DNA of 64,000 bases from Peribacillus asahii. Lineage in GTDB: Bacteria > Bacillota > Bacilli > Bacillales > DSM-1321. Position numbers and translations under genes: made by a program. Below, piece after piece: positions 26,601 through 34,700 of the stretch; within the stretch, counting starts at the first letter, position 1, and each line of letters starts with the position of its first letter. The notes under the pieces are model-generated. The model saw only the letters and a program-made list of their open reading frames with translations. It did no database searches and was not told the DNA's origin. The stretch lies in NCBI RefSeq assembly GCF_004006295.1, contig NZ_CP026095.1:2528001-2592000 (forward strand). Direction: 5' to 3'.

Positions 26601-27227
26601 TTAAAATTTACTTGCTACTTGCGCTACTTTTTCTAAACCATCTGCAATGATTTCTTGAGCGCGATCTGGATATTGATTGTGCCCTTCAATCACGACTGTT
26701 TCTGGACTAGAAATGCCCCAGAAGTTAAGCATTACTTTTACATAATTAACGGCCATCTCTACAGAATTCATTTCTGGAGTAGAATAGTCAGAACCACGTG
26801 CATTTAATAAGACAACTTTCTTATCACCCGCTAATCCTACTGGACCTTCTGGGGTATATTTAAATGTTTTCCCTGATTGTGCGAGATAAGAAATATAAGT
26901 AATAAGCGGTGCTGGCACGGTAAAATTCCATAAAGGAAAAGCAAACACTACTTTTTCTGCTGCTAAAAATTGATTTAAGTATTGTTCCACTACATCCGCT
27001 GCTTTTGCTTCTTCCGCTGTTAATTCTAAGCCTTGGCCGCGTTTATATCCGCCCGAAATCGCAATATTCCCAAAATAAGGAATATTAAGTGCGAAAAGAT
27101 CTAACTCTGTAATATCTTCATTTGGGTTTGCTTCTTTAAATGTGTTAACAAATGTTTCATACATTTTTGTACTAATTGCTTGATCCGCTGGACGGTCATT
27201 TGCTTTAATTAATAATACTTTAGACAT
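26601..27227 (-). CDS. azoR: FMN-dependent NADH azoreductase
   Basis: A 208-residue flavodoxin-like quinone reductase. MSKVLLIKANDRPADQAIS places the FMN phosphate loop, and FAFPLWNFTVPAPLITYIS plus LLNARGSDYS are AzoR hallmarks. It reduces quinones and azo dyes with NADH and protects from quinone and thiol stress. I set the start at 27227 because GGAGGAAC lies just before it; the frame is open five codons further. The gene is alone, with its own terminator; its regulator is not adjacent. Confidence 0.93.
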   Translation of the reverse strand: MSKVLLIKANDRPADQAISTKMYETFVNTFKEANPNEDITELDLFALNIPYFGNIAISGGYKRGQGLELTAEEAKAADVVEQYLNQFLAAEKVVFAFPLWNFTVPAPLITYISYLAQSGKTFKYTPEGPVGLAGDKKVVLLNARGSDYSTPEMNSVEMAVNYVKVMLNFWGISSPETVVIEGHNQYPDRAQEIIADGLEKVAQVASKF

Positions 27228-27442
27228 ATTCTGTTCCTCCACCTGCTGTATTTACCTAAAAAGCATATGTTGTCAATCCAAATATAACCGCTTAAAATAC
27301 CTTGGTTTAAATACAATTACATTCTAGATATACATTTAAAATTACTACAAGCGATTTGTCTTTATAGTATCTATAACATTTCATTGATGTTAAAATCGAA
27401 ATCGCTTTATTAATTTTCCTCTATTCTCATCTTACATAGCAT

Positions 27443-27480
27443 GCAAAAAAACCCTTTTTCTAAAAAAGGGTTTTTTTTCG
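27443..27480. terminator. Bidirectional intrinsic terminator
   Basis: AAAAAACCCTTTTT and its complement around the loop CTA, with long T runs on both strands. It lies about 30 bp after the ilvE stop. Confidence 0.85.
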
Positions 27481-27508
27481 TATTTGTATATTAGTGTGAT
27501 TGTGTAAT

Positions 27509-28585
27509 TTAATCTTCTAATTTTGTAATCCAATTTAACGGATCTGCTACTTTACCGTTTTGGATTCCTGTTAATGTATCATATAATTTTTGAGATAATT
27601 CGCCTGTTTCACCGTTGTTAATGACCATTTGTTCCTCTTTCCAATAAAATTCACCAATTGGAGAAATAACAGCAGCTGTTCCTGTTCCAAACGCTTCTTC
27701 TAATTGACCAGCTTTATACGCATCGTAAACTTCTTGCATTGAAATACGACGCTCTGTTACTGGAACATTCCAATATTGCAATAATTCAATAATTGAAGCA
27801 CGAGTAATCCCTTGAAGAATGCTGCCATTAAGAGCCGGTGTAACAACTTCACCGTTGATTTTGAAGAATACGTTCATACTACCTACTTCTTCAACATATT
27901 TCTTCTCTACACCGTCTAACCAAAGAACTTGTGAGTACCCTGACTTTTCAGATATTTCCTGTGCTTTTAAGCTAGAAGCGTAGTTACCGCCTGTTTTAGC
28001 TTCACCTGTTCCACCTCTAACAGTACGGGCAAAGTCTGTTTCCACCGCGATTCTAACTGGTTTAATTCCTTCTTTATAATAAGAACCTACTGGTGACATA
28101 ATAATAATAAATTTATAACGATCCGACGGTGATACACCTAAGTATGGTTCTGTTGCAATAATAAATGGACGGATATATAAAGATGTACCTTCTTCTTGCG
28201 GAATCCAATCACGCTCGACACGAATTAACTCTTTTAATGCTTTTAAAGCGAATTCTGCATCTATCTCTGGAATACATAAACGTTCGTTTGATCTATTTAA
28301 GCGTTCAAAATTCTTTTCTGGACGGAATAAAAGAACTTCTTCCTCTTCTGTCAAATAAGCTTTTAATCCTTCAAAAACAGATTGTCCATAGTGAAAAATC
28401 ATTGCCGATGGCTCTAATGTGAGCGGTTGATAAGGAACGATTCTTGGATCATGCCATCCTTGTCCTTGTATATAATCCATAATAAACATATGATCGGTAA
28501 AATTCTTACCAAATTGAAGTTGATCCGCTTGCGGCTTTTCCTTTTTTGTTGTGCTAAGCGTGATTGCCAATTCTTGTTCCTTCAT
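27509..28585 (-). CDS. ilvE: Branched-chain amino acid aminotransferase
   Basis: A 358-residue class IV PLP aminotransferase that exchanges amino groups between leucine, isoleucine or valine and 2-oxoglutarate. The PLP lysine sits in GGTGEAKTGGNYASS (about residue 203); SVFEGLKAY, RPEKNFERLNRS, EEVGSMNVFF and GSILQGITR are the other conserved segments. Length and motifs suit the B. subtilis YbgE/YwaA group. I use the ATG at 28585, 7 bases after AAGGAG; a TTG two codons upstream is also open. No other branched-chain genes are near. Confidence 0.95.
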   Translation of the reverse strand: MKEQELAITLSTTKKEKPQADQLQFGKNFTDHMFIMDYIQGQGWHDPRIVPYQPLTLEPSAMIFHYGQSVFEGLKAYLTEEEEVLLFRPEKNFERLNRSNERLCIPEIDAEFALKALKELIRVERDWIPQEEGTSLYIRPFIIATEPYLGVSPSDRYKFIIIMSPVGSYYKEGIKPVRIAVETDFARTVRGGTGEAKTGGNYASSLKAQEISEKSGYSQVLWLDGVEKKYVEEVGSMNVFFKINGEVVTPALNGSILQGITRASIIELLQYWNVPVTERRISMQEVYDAYKAGQLEEAFGTGTAAVISPIGEFYWKEEQMVINNGETGELSQKLYDTLTGIQNGKVADPLNWITKLED

Positions 28586-28974
28586 TACCAAGACTCCTTG
28601 TTGATTTAATTTACTAGACTTTTGATTAAAATCTGTATTAATTATTTTACTCCTTCCATGAAGTAAAGTTCAACCCCTATATCACAAAATTTTCGGAAAA
28701 TTTTTATTTTCAATTTGTAAATAGACTGAGAATATAAGAAAATTCACTTGTTATATATATACATTTATTTATAGTAATACAGACTAATTGTTATATAACA
28801 CATGGAACAACTATAGTTTTTTTAAAAAAATCACCTGTAATATCATTTTATAATAGCTTTTTAGTAACACAGATGGCATAATAATTTGGGTGAAGTTAAT
28901 TGTACTATATCAACAGGAATTTGTTTCACAAATTTACAAATGATTGAATTTAAAAGAACAACCAGGGGTACAAG
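28586..28974. other. AT-rich divergent promoter region (ilvE / FNT channel)
   Basis: No ORF or strong terminator is visible. The region holds the divergent promoters of ilvE and the formate/nitrite channel, and a small palindrome at 28918-28934. Confidence 0.5.
28918..28934. promoter_or_regulatory. Palindrome upstream of the FNT channel gene
   Basis: AATTTGT-TTC-ACAAATT is a perfect 7-bp dyad 41 bp upstream of the FNT start. It resembles half-sites of redox regulators such as Rex (TTGTGA/TCACAA) only loosely. Confidence 0.3.
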
Positions 28975-29802
28975 ATGGGTTACAATAATCCACAAGAAAT
29001 GGCGAATATCGCCGTAAAAACAGGGGTAAAGAAAGTTTCAATGCCACTTTTAAGCATTCTCATTTTAGGTTTTTTAGGTGGCGCTTACATTTCATTAGGA
29101 TACTTATTCCATATTCGCGTCGTTGCCGATTTACCGCATGAATGGGGTACACTGAATGCTTTAATCGGAGGTGCAGTCTTCCCGCTGGGCTTAATTCTTA
29201 CAATCATCGCTGGTGGTGAATTATTAACAGGAAATATGATGGCTGTTCCAATGGCCGCACTCGCTAAGAAAGTTACAGTTAAACAACTGACAATCAACTG
29301 GACATTAATTACCATCACCAACTTTATTGGTGCTGTTTTTGTTGCCTATTTTTTCGGACATCTACTTGGATTAACAGGATCAGGCGTCTACTTAGAAAAA
29401 ACGATTTATACAGCAACAGCTAAGGTAGAAGATAGTTTTTGGATGGCTTTTATCTCAGCTGTTGGTTGTAACTGGCTTGTTGGACTAGGGGTATGGATTA
29501 CTTATAGTGCAGAAGATAATGCTGGAAAAATTATGGGTATGATTTTCCCAATTGTCGCATTCGTAGCTATCGGTTTTCAACACGTTGTGGCCAATATGTT
29601 TATCATTCCAGCTGCAATTTTTGCAGGAGCCTTAACGTGGACGGACTACTTCAGTAATTTCGTACCGGTATTTTTAGGAAACGCAGTTGGCGGCGGCATT
29701 TTAGTAGCCGGTTTATTCTTCGGAGCGTATATCCATTCTAATAAGAAGAAAACAGAAGAAAAAGAAATAGAAGATGTCCCTTACTTGAAGAAAACATCTT
29801 AA
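28975..29802 (+). CDS. Formate/nitrite transporter family (FNT) channel
   Basis: A 275-residue membrane protein with six helices and the FNT repeats: GFLGGAYISLGYLF in the first half, GGELLTGNMM in the broken second helix, and VGCNWLVGLGVW plus FQHVVANMF in the second half. FNT pores pass formate, nitrite or hydrosulfide as weak acids. Length and motifs resemble B. subtilis YrhG and YwcJ, but the substrate cannot be read from this. The C-terminus is charged (KKKTEEKEIEDV). It stands alone with its own terminator. Confidence 0.9.
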   Translation: MGYNNPQEMANIAVKTGVKKVSMPLLSILILGFLGGAYISLGYLFHIRVVADLPHEWGTLNALIGGAVFPLGLILTIIAGGELLTGNMMAVPMAALAKKVTVKQLTINWTLITITNFIGAVFVAYFFGHLLGLTGSGVYLEKTIYTATAKVEDSFWMAFISAVGCNWLVGLGVWITYSAEDNAGKIMGMIFPIVAFVAIGFQHVVANMFIIPAAIFAGALTWTDYFSNFVPVFLGNAVGGGILVAGLFFGAYIHSNKKKTEEKEIEDVPYLKKTS

Positions 29803-29814
29803 GCTTATATTAAA

Positions 29815-29852
29815 AACAAAGTCTCTATCATAACGATAGAGGCTTTGTTTTG
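29815..29852 (+). terminator. Intrinsic terminator of the FNT gene
   Basis: AACAAAGTCTCTATC pairs with GATAGAGGCTTTGTT (one mismatch; 29815-29829 and 29835-29849), followed by T residues. Confidence 0.8.
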
Positions 29853-29887
29853 GCATTCACTTGTATGATGATATGTACACATACAAC

Positions 29888-30337
29888 TTATTTTACTATT
29901 CTTCTGCAAAAACGGATAAGCCGTTTCCAAAAACTCCTTTTCACCGGCTTTATGTTTACACTTTTCTGTTTTTTTTCTATATAAATATTATCTCGATCAA
30001 TGGCGAACTCTTCTGCAAAAACTAACCCCAGGTCAGAGTTATGATCTTTATTTAACACAATTTTATAGCGAATATTGTGAGTCGTTGCCAATTTCACATA
30101 TTTAATAAGGTGGGTATAATTCATATGACCATTTAAAAATACGCACGCTTTCGGATGTTGTTTGAATAATGGAAGAAGTTCTGTGTATACTTCTTTTTCT
30201 AGCACTTGTGCTTGAGTAAGCACCACAATAACGCGCTCTCGTAATGAACTAAGGTATTTTCGTCTTTCTGCTGGATTAATTTCCTTCTTTCCATACATTC
30301 CCTGCTCTAAATAATCCTCAATATTAGCTTTTGCCAT
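29888..30337 (-). CDS. yueI: YueI-like protein (DUF1694)
   Basis: A 149-residue protein matching the Bacillus YueI family: an N-terminal EDYLEQGMYGKKEINPAERR segment, then LSSLRERVIVVLTQAQV, and a C-terminal Rossmann-like part with NGHMNYTHLIKYVKLA and LGLVFAEEFAIDRDNIY. The function of YueI is unknown. The basic C-terminus (KRSFWKRLIRFCRRIVK) could contact membranes or RNA. I use the ATG at 30337; a GTG three codons upstream overlaps the GGGGGTGGAG site. Divergent from the L,D-transpeptidase gene. Confidence 0.85.
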   Translation of the reverse strand: MAKANIEDYLEQGMYGKKEINPAERRKYLSSLRERVIVVLTQAQVLEKEVYTELLPLFKQHPKACVFLNGHMNYTHLIKYVKLATTHNIRYKIVLNKDHNSDLGLVFAEEFAIDRDNIYIEKKQKSVNIKPVKRSFWKRLIRFCRRIVK

Positions 30338-30504
30338 ATTCTCCACCCCCCATTGTTTACTTCAATGTATGAAATCATCCATAAAGTGTGTTTCCTAAAA
30401 ACATATCCTGCTTTTATACCTATTTTAGCTTCTATTTGTCATCCAGATTCTTTACGATGCATAAAATAAAAGGATTCGCCAATTTAGAAGGATGGGAAAG
30501 AGAT

Positions 30505-31251
30505 ATGAAGAAATTACTCGTAGTGCTATTATTTTTCGTTTCTTGTTTTGTTTTTTACAGTCCGCCTGCCGGTGCCGCTTCAAAGCAATTGATTATCATT
30601 AATAAAACTACTAATCAATTAGCCTACTATGAGAATAATAAACTCACCAAAATTTTTCTCGTTGCGACTGGTAAAAAACCTTCGTACACCCCCGAAGGAA
30701 AGTTTAAGATTGTCAACAAAATTGTCAACAGACCGTACTACAAAGAAAACATTAGAGGCGGTGACCCAAGAAATCCTTTAGGGAACAGATGGCTTGGCAT
30801 TAATGCAAGAAACACGCCGGGTAATACCTATGCCATTCATGGCAATAATAACGCCAGTTCTATTGGTAAATATGTAAGTGCTGGCTGCGTTCGCATGTAC
30901 AATGAAGATGTAAAGTGGCTTTATTCAAAAGTAAAAGTAGGTACGCCTGTTATTATTACAAGCTCGTCTAAATCATTTAAAGCTATTGCCGCTGCTAATG
31001 GCTTTAAAGTGACAGGGACCGAAACAATGCCAGTTGGAACAGTCGATACAGTACTGAAAAAAGGAAGTCAAGGTCCTCAAGTTGTTGCGCTACAAAAGAA
31101 ACTAACCTCACTTGGCTATTCAACAAAAGGAACAGACGGTATATTTGGTTCGAATACGGAAAAGGCCGTTAAAAAGTTTCAAAAGGATAACAACTTAACC
31201 GCGGATGGGGTCGTCGGCTCGCAAACGCGAAAAGCATTAAACTTCAATTAA
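30505..31251 (+). CDS. L,D-transpeptidase with C-terminal peptidoglycan-binding domain
   Basis: A secreted 248-residue wall enzyme that makes 3-3 cross-links or anchors proteins to meso-DAP. A signal peptide (MKKLLVVLLFFVSC, cleavage near PAGAA) is followed by a YkuD domain whose catalytic signature contains H112 (AIHGNNN) and C128 (YVSAGCVRM). Residues about 185-248 are a peptidoglycan-binding repeat with LKKGSQGPQVVALQKKL. The start at 30505 is chosen because the signal peptide begins there; the open frame extends 39 codons upstream without a ribosome site. A second, different L,D-transpeptidase lies at the right edge. Confidence 0.92.
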   Translation: MKKLLVVLLFFVSCFVFYSPPAGAASKQLIIINKTTNQLAYYENNKLTKIFLVATGKKPSYTPEGKFKIVNKIVNRPYYKENIRGGDPRNPLGNRWLGINARNTPGNTYAIHGNNNASSIGKYVSAGCVRMYNEDVKWLYSKVKVGTPVIITSSSKSFKAIAAANGFKVTGTETMPVGTVDTVLKKGSQGPQVVALQKKLTSLGYSTKGTDGIFGSNTEKAVKKFQKDNNLTADGVVGSQTRKALNFN

Positions 31252-31274
31252 CGCTTTTGTTACTACTCCCTCCA

Positions 31275-31290
31275 ACAAATATGTTATAAT
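31275..31290 (+). promoter_or_regulatory. Extended -10 promoter element
   Basis: TGTTATAAT, an extended -10 of the TGnTATAAT type, lies about 65 bp upstream of the small ORF at 31350. A good -35 at 17 bp spacing is not seen, which fits an extended -10 promoter. Confidence 0.4.
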
Positions 31291-31349
31291 TCACCTAGAA
31301 ATGGTAAATTCTATGCCGTATCTTAATTCTTTTTTTGGAGGTCTTATAC

Positions 31350-31451
31350 ATGTACGATGAACTTCTTGTTGGCATTATTAAGGGAGTTTTTGTTGTTGGA
31401 TCTGTTGCTATGTTCGTTATGCTCGGCTTTATTAAAGGCCGTCAGTCTTAA
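31350..31451 (+). CDS. Small membrane peptide
   Basis: A 33-residue ORF (MYDELLVGIIKG, then VFVVGSVAMFVMLGFIKGRQS) after TTTGGAGGTC, with an extended -10 promoter upstream and a terminator about 90 bp downstream. One hydrophobic helix with a basic end predicts a single-pass membrane peptide. The family is unknown; good ribosome site, promoter and terminator make it likely to be expressed. Confidence 0.6.
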   Translation: MYDELLVGIIKGVFVVGSVAMFVMLGFIKGRQS

Positions 31452-31538
31452 TCCTCATCTTACAACCAAGAATAATGCATCAGGATTAGCCCATTCATGC
31501 GTATGTACCTTCATGACAATCTTATCATAACTTCGTAT

Positions 31539-31568
31539 AAAGCTCCTTCAAGTGAGGAGCTTTTTTTC
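31539..31568 (+). terminator. Intrinsic terminator
   Basis: AAAGCTCCT/AGGAGCTTT (31539-31547 and 31555-31563) followed by a T run. Confidence 0.85.
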
Positions 31569-31603
31569 TTTGTTAAAAAGAGCCTATCACTCAACTTTTT
31601 TAA

Positions 31604-31637
31604 CAAAGAAAAAAGCATGCACACATTGTCATGCTTT
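31604..31637 (-). terminator. Intrinsic terminator of the 43-residue ORF
   Basis: On the minus strand AAAGCATG pairs with CATGCTTT (arms 31612-31619 and 31630-31637), followed by TTTTTTC. It starts at the stop codon of the ORF at 31637-31768. Confidence 0.75.
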
Positions 31638-31768
31638 CACTCATCTCTTGTTTTTTCCAATACTTGATCAATATCGTATATATGAAACGTATGAAGTTGA
31701 TTTGCAACCGATTCTGTCTCTATATCTACCGTCGCTAACAATAATTGATCGATATCGATTATTCTCAA
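31637..31768 (-). CDS. Small hypothetical protein
   Basis: A 43-residue acidic ORF starting with TTG 7 bases after GGGGAGAG and ending directly at a terminator. It reads IDIDQLLLATVDIETESVAN, then a short segment ending DQVLEKTRDE. It has two short helices and no cysteine or membrane segment. Ribosome site plus terminator argue that it is a real gene. The family is not recognised. Confidence 0.55.
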   Translation of the reverse strand: MRIIDIDQLLLATVDIETESVANQLHTFHIYDIDQVLEKTRDE

Positions 31769-31900
31769 ATCAAATCTCTCCCCTTTAATTTATGTTCTAT
31801 TACACGATACGAGATCATGGTTAAACAATGTGGGGGTAACTTCTTTAATGTAATAATTGTTATTTACTTGTTACAGATTTGAAACGAATCTTGTACGCTT

Positions 31901-32284
31901 TTACGCTACAAATACAGAGTGAAGCATTTTTTCTAATTTATAAAACGTACCACTGCAAATATCAACATATGGCATGTTGTGAAAAATCGATTTTTTTCCA
32001 AGATGATAATGTTCTTTCTCAGGAGAATATACAATAATCTTTTTCTTTAAAGCAAGCGCATAGCCAATCGTATACAAACTCCCTTTTCCAGCCTTGAGAA
32101 ACACTAAAATAAAATCAGCCTCTTCTATCATTTGCTCTTCCGACTCACCTATGTTTACAGTATTAGACTTACAAGATGTTTGGCTTAAATCATTCAAACA
32201 ATTGTAGCCTCTTGTTTTGAGCTTCTTCACTAACGAACGCACTTGCTTTTTATTTTTTTCATCCGTTGCTAAATAATATTGCAC
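31901..32284 (-). CDS. Nucleoside 2-deoxyribosyltransferase-like protein
   Basis: A 127-residue single-domain protein. The strand-turn-helix ADFILVFLKAGKG followed by YTIGYALALKKKIIVYSPE matches the fold of nucleoside 2-deoxyribosyltransferases and related TIR-like nucleotide-binding proteins, where an E/Y near GYA binds the base. The usual catalytic glutamate of the E-x-G-YA motif is here in YTIGYA, so catalysis is doubtful. It starts with GTG after a GGGGGG tract. It stands alone; cytosolic. Confidence 0.6.
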   Translation of the reverse strand: MQYYLATDEKNKKQVRSLVKKLKTRGYNCLNDLSQTSCKSNTVNIGESEEQMIEEADFILVFLKAGKGSLYTIGYALALKKKIIVYSPEKEHYHLGKKSIFHNMPYVDICSGTFYKLEKMLHSVFVA

Positions 32285-32361
32285 AAATATCCCCCCGTTA
32301 ATAAGTCTTATTACTTGTTACCTATATAATTTATTCTTTGCAAAAAACAAAATATCCTTTA

Positions 32362-32399
32362 TAAAAAACAAAAACCTTATCCATATAATAGATAAGGTT
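32362..32399 (-). terminator. Intrinsic terminator
   Basis: AACCTTATC/GATAAGGTT (32373-32381 and 32391-32399), then a T run on the minus strand. It lies about 75 bp downstream of the gene at 32475. Confidence 0.8.
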
Positions 32400-32474
32400 G
32401 AAAATCCGACTAGGATGTTTAGTACTTTTTTCAAAACCGACATTTAAGCCAAGCCTTTTCGAAAAAGAACATTC

Positions 32475-32885
32475 TTATATATATTTAGCATCTTCAAACG
32501 GTGCATAAAAATGACCTTTGGGTGCCAACATATCTGTCTCCGATACACGTTGTTCTCCATTTACTTCATATGTACCTGCTGGATAGTAATCAAAGTAATC
32601 ACTTTCTATATGAAGCTTTACAAAATATTCGTTCAAATCATCCATTAACTGTTGATATTTTTCACGATTGATTACTTTCCCATATTCATCAACCTGAAAG
32701 TTACGGTGAATTGCATCTTGAAGCAGTTCATGATGTGATGCTGTAATATACAAATCAACATCCCCACATTCCATGCATAATAATAGCCCTTCTTCTTTCA
32801 CTTCCTCATAGGAATCTTGCACAAGTTCTTTTAAAATCGCCTCAATTTGTTCTACATTCACTAAGTCAACTGTCGTTTGCAGCAC
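32475..32885 (-). CDS. Hypothetical acidic protein
   Basis: A 136-residue acidic protein starting with GTG after GAGGAGGGG. It has a helical N-terminal half, an LLLCMECGDVDLYIT segment and a C-terminal DYFDYYPAGTYEVNG region that ends with PFEDAKYI. I see no signal, membrane or catalytic motif. Possibly one of the small regulatory or stress proteins of spore-formers; not recognised. Confidence 0.6.
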   Translation of the reverse strand: MLQTTVDLVNVEQIEAILKELVQDSYEEVKEEGLLLCMECGDVDLYITASHHELLQDAIHRNFQVDEYGKVINREKYQQLMDDLNEYFVKLHIESDYFDYYPAGTYEVNGEQRVSETDMLAPKGHFYAPFEDAKYI

Positions 32886-33022
32886 TCCTACCCCTCCTCA
32901 TCTAAAATAGTAACGATTCAACAAGATCATTTAACATAGCTAAAGTAATTAAGTAAATTTTATAACGTTCTGCTCAAAAAGTCTTTTCTGAAGTTTTAGA
33001 AATAACTGTAAATTTATAAAAT

Positions 33023-33925
33023 CTATAATAATATAAGGAAAACAATTGGCAAAGTAACCAAACTTAAGACCGTACTAATAAATGTTACGCTAGAAACAAA
33101 CTCGGGTTCTGTTTCAAATTGCAGGGCGTACATCGTCGTATTAGCTGCAGATGGCATCGCGGCAACAATAATCATAATTTGTTTAACGACTTCATCTACA
33201 GGGAGAATCAGGGTTAGTAAAAATGCGATTGTTGGCGAAATCGCTAATTTAAGGAACAAAGCAAGCGAAATTCTTCGTACTTTCATTTTTCGTAACGAAA
33301 TGGTCGCTAACTGCATTCCTAGTACAAGCATTACGGTTGGGATCGCTGCATCCGCCACAAGACTAATAGCTTCCATAATCGGTTTACTTAATGGGATATG
33401 GAAGAAATGAAACAGCCAACCCGCCATTGCACCATATACAATCGGCATTCGTCTGACGGCACGAAGCGCAGACTGAATTCCATTTCCTTCAGGGCTTCCC
33501 TTTGCTGCATAATAAATCCCAATCGTACACATTACAAGCTGTTGACCGACCATCAGGACAATTGCATAATCTAAACCAACAGCACCAAATAATAAGAAAA
33601 TAACCGGTGTGCCATAATTTCCATTATTCATAAATGCAGAAGCCAAAATCAAGCTGCACGTTTCCGTTCGCGAATACGAGCGAATAAACGAAACAATATA
33701 GACAATTAAAACGAGCGATATACAAAGAATAAATGTAAAGAAAATTAAAAATAAATAATCCGTATTAAATTCCGTTGTATAAAAAGTGCGAAAAACAAGA
33801 AAAGGTGACATTAAATAAACAGACACCGTTGAGATTGCTTTTGGTTCTAAATGAAATTTCTTCTGACCGATAAACCCCAGGACAAATATACTAAAAATAG
33901 GCAATAATACACCTAAAAACTCCAA
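33023..33925 (-). CDS. AEC family transporter (auxin efflux carrier type)
   Basis: A 300-residue membrane protein with about ten helices. FLGVLLPIFSIFVLGFIGQKK opens the family's first helix, and NNGNYGTPV with its central asparagine is the broken-helix substrate motif of this class. MAAMPSAANTTMYALQF corresponds to the second. AEC carriers export malate or other small acids and amino acids in bacteria; the substrate is not predictable. I set the start at TTG 33925, with GAAGG 8 bases before it; the frame is open to 33970. Monocistronic. Confidence 0.85.
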   Translation of the reverse strand: MEFLGVLLPIFSIFVLGFIGQKKFHLEPKAISTVSVYLMSPFLVFRTFYTTEFNTDYLFLIFFTFILCISLVLIVYIVSFIRSYSRTETCSLILASAFMNNGNYGTPVIFLLFGAVGLDYAIVLMVGQQLVMCTIGIYYAAKGSPEGNGIQSALRAVRRMPIVYGAMAGWLFHFFHIPLSKPIMEAISLVADAAIPTVMLVLGMQLATISLRKMKVRRISLALFLKLAISPTIAFLLTLILPVDEVVKQIMIIVAAMPSAANTTMYALQFETEPEFVSSVTFISTVLSLVTLPIVFLILL

Positions 33926-34119
33926 TTTCCTCACCTTCACTACTAAAATATTTATATCCAACTCTATCACTTCCTATAACGAAAGTAAAATTAGGCTAGG
34001 ATACATCCCCTCTTTATACACACTTAGCATGTCATTAAACCCATTTCATGGTAATATGTATATATGAGTTATGTTACAAAATTTAACATTAATATTCATA
34101 ACGAAAAGGAGTGTTAAAC

Positions 34120-34587
34120 ATGGATGTAAAATTCATGGATATGGCTGTTCAACTAGCGAAAGACAATGTGTTAGCAAAAGGCGGCGGTCCCTTTGGAGCC
34201 GTGATTGTTAAAGATGGAAAAATTATCGGTAAAGGATGTAATAATGTCACAACAACAAATGACCCAACAGCCCATGCTGAAGTTCAAGCCATTCGCGATG
34301 CATGCAACAATTTAAATTCCTTCCAACTAGACGATTGCGAAGTGTATACAAGCTGCGAGCCTTGCCCAATGTGTATCGGTGCTTTATACTGGGCACGCCC
34401 AAAAGCCGTTTATTATGCTTGTACGAAAGAAGATGCTGCTGCAATCGGTTTCGATGATCAATTTATCTATGAAGAGCTAGAACTCCCCATCCATCAACGC
34501 TCCTTACAAATGAAAAAGCTAGATTCTCCACACTATGATTTACCGTTTAGAACGTGGGAAACTTTCAGCGATAAAGTAGAATATTAA
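34120..34587 (+). CDS. guaD: Guanine deaminase
   Basis: A 155-residue cytidine-deaminase-fold enzyme that converts guanine to xanthine. The zinc site is H52-A-E54 (TAHAEVQAIR) and P-C82-P-M-C85. Length, GGGPFGAVIVKDGK and the C-terminal HYDLPFRTWE match B. subtilis GuaD (156 residues) more closely than tRNA adenosine deaminase. The start at 34120 follows AAAAGGAG. It lies 113 bp upstream of adenine deaminase in the same orientation, a shared purine-salvage context. No purine riboswitch-like structure is seen upstream. Confidence 0.9.
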   Translation: MDVKFMDMAVQLAKDNVLAKGGGPFGAVIVKDGKIIGKGCNNVTTTNDPTAHAEVQAIRDACNNLNSFQLDDCEVYTSCEPCPMCIGALYWARPKAVYYACTKEDAAAIGFDDQFIYEELELPIHQRSLQMKKLDSPHYDLPFRTWETFSDKVEY

Positions 34588-34700
34588 TTCAAAGCTTTGT
34601 TAAATAATATTATTGATCACACAAATAAGCTAAACTCAACCGTGTACCATAACAGAGTTTAATTCATAAAAAGATGATGTAACAAAGGAGTGATGGACCG

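Noticed and set aside
28586-28974. T-box leader or riboswitch upstream of ilvE
   Set aside because: I see no T-box core or terminator/antiterminator pair upstream of the ilvE start.
33971-34119. Purine riboswitch upstream of guanine deaminase
   Set aside because: The conserved purine-aptamer loops are not present in the short AT-rich gap.
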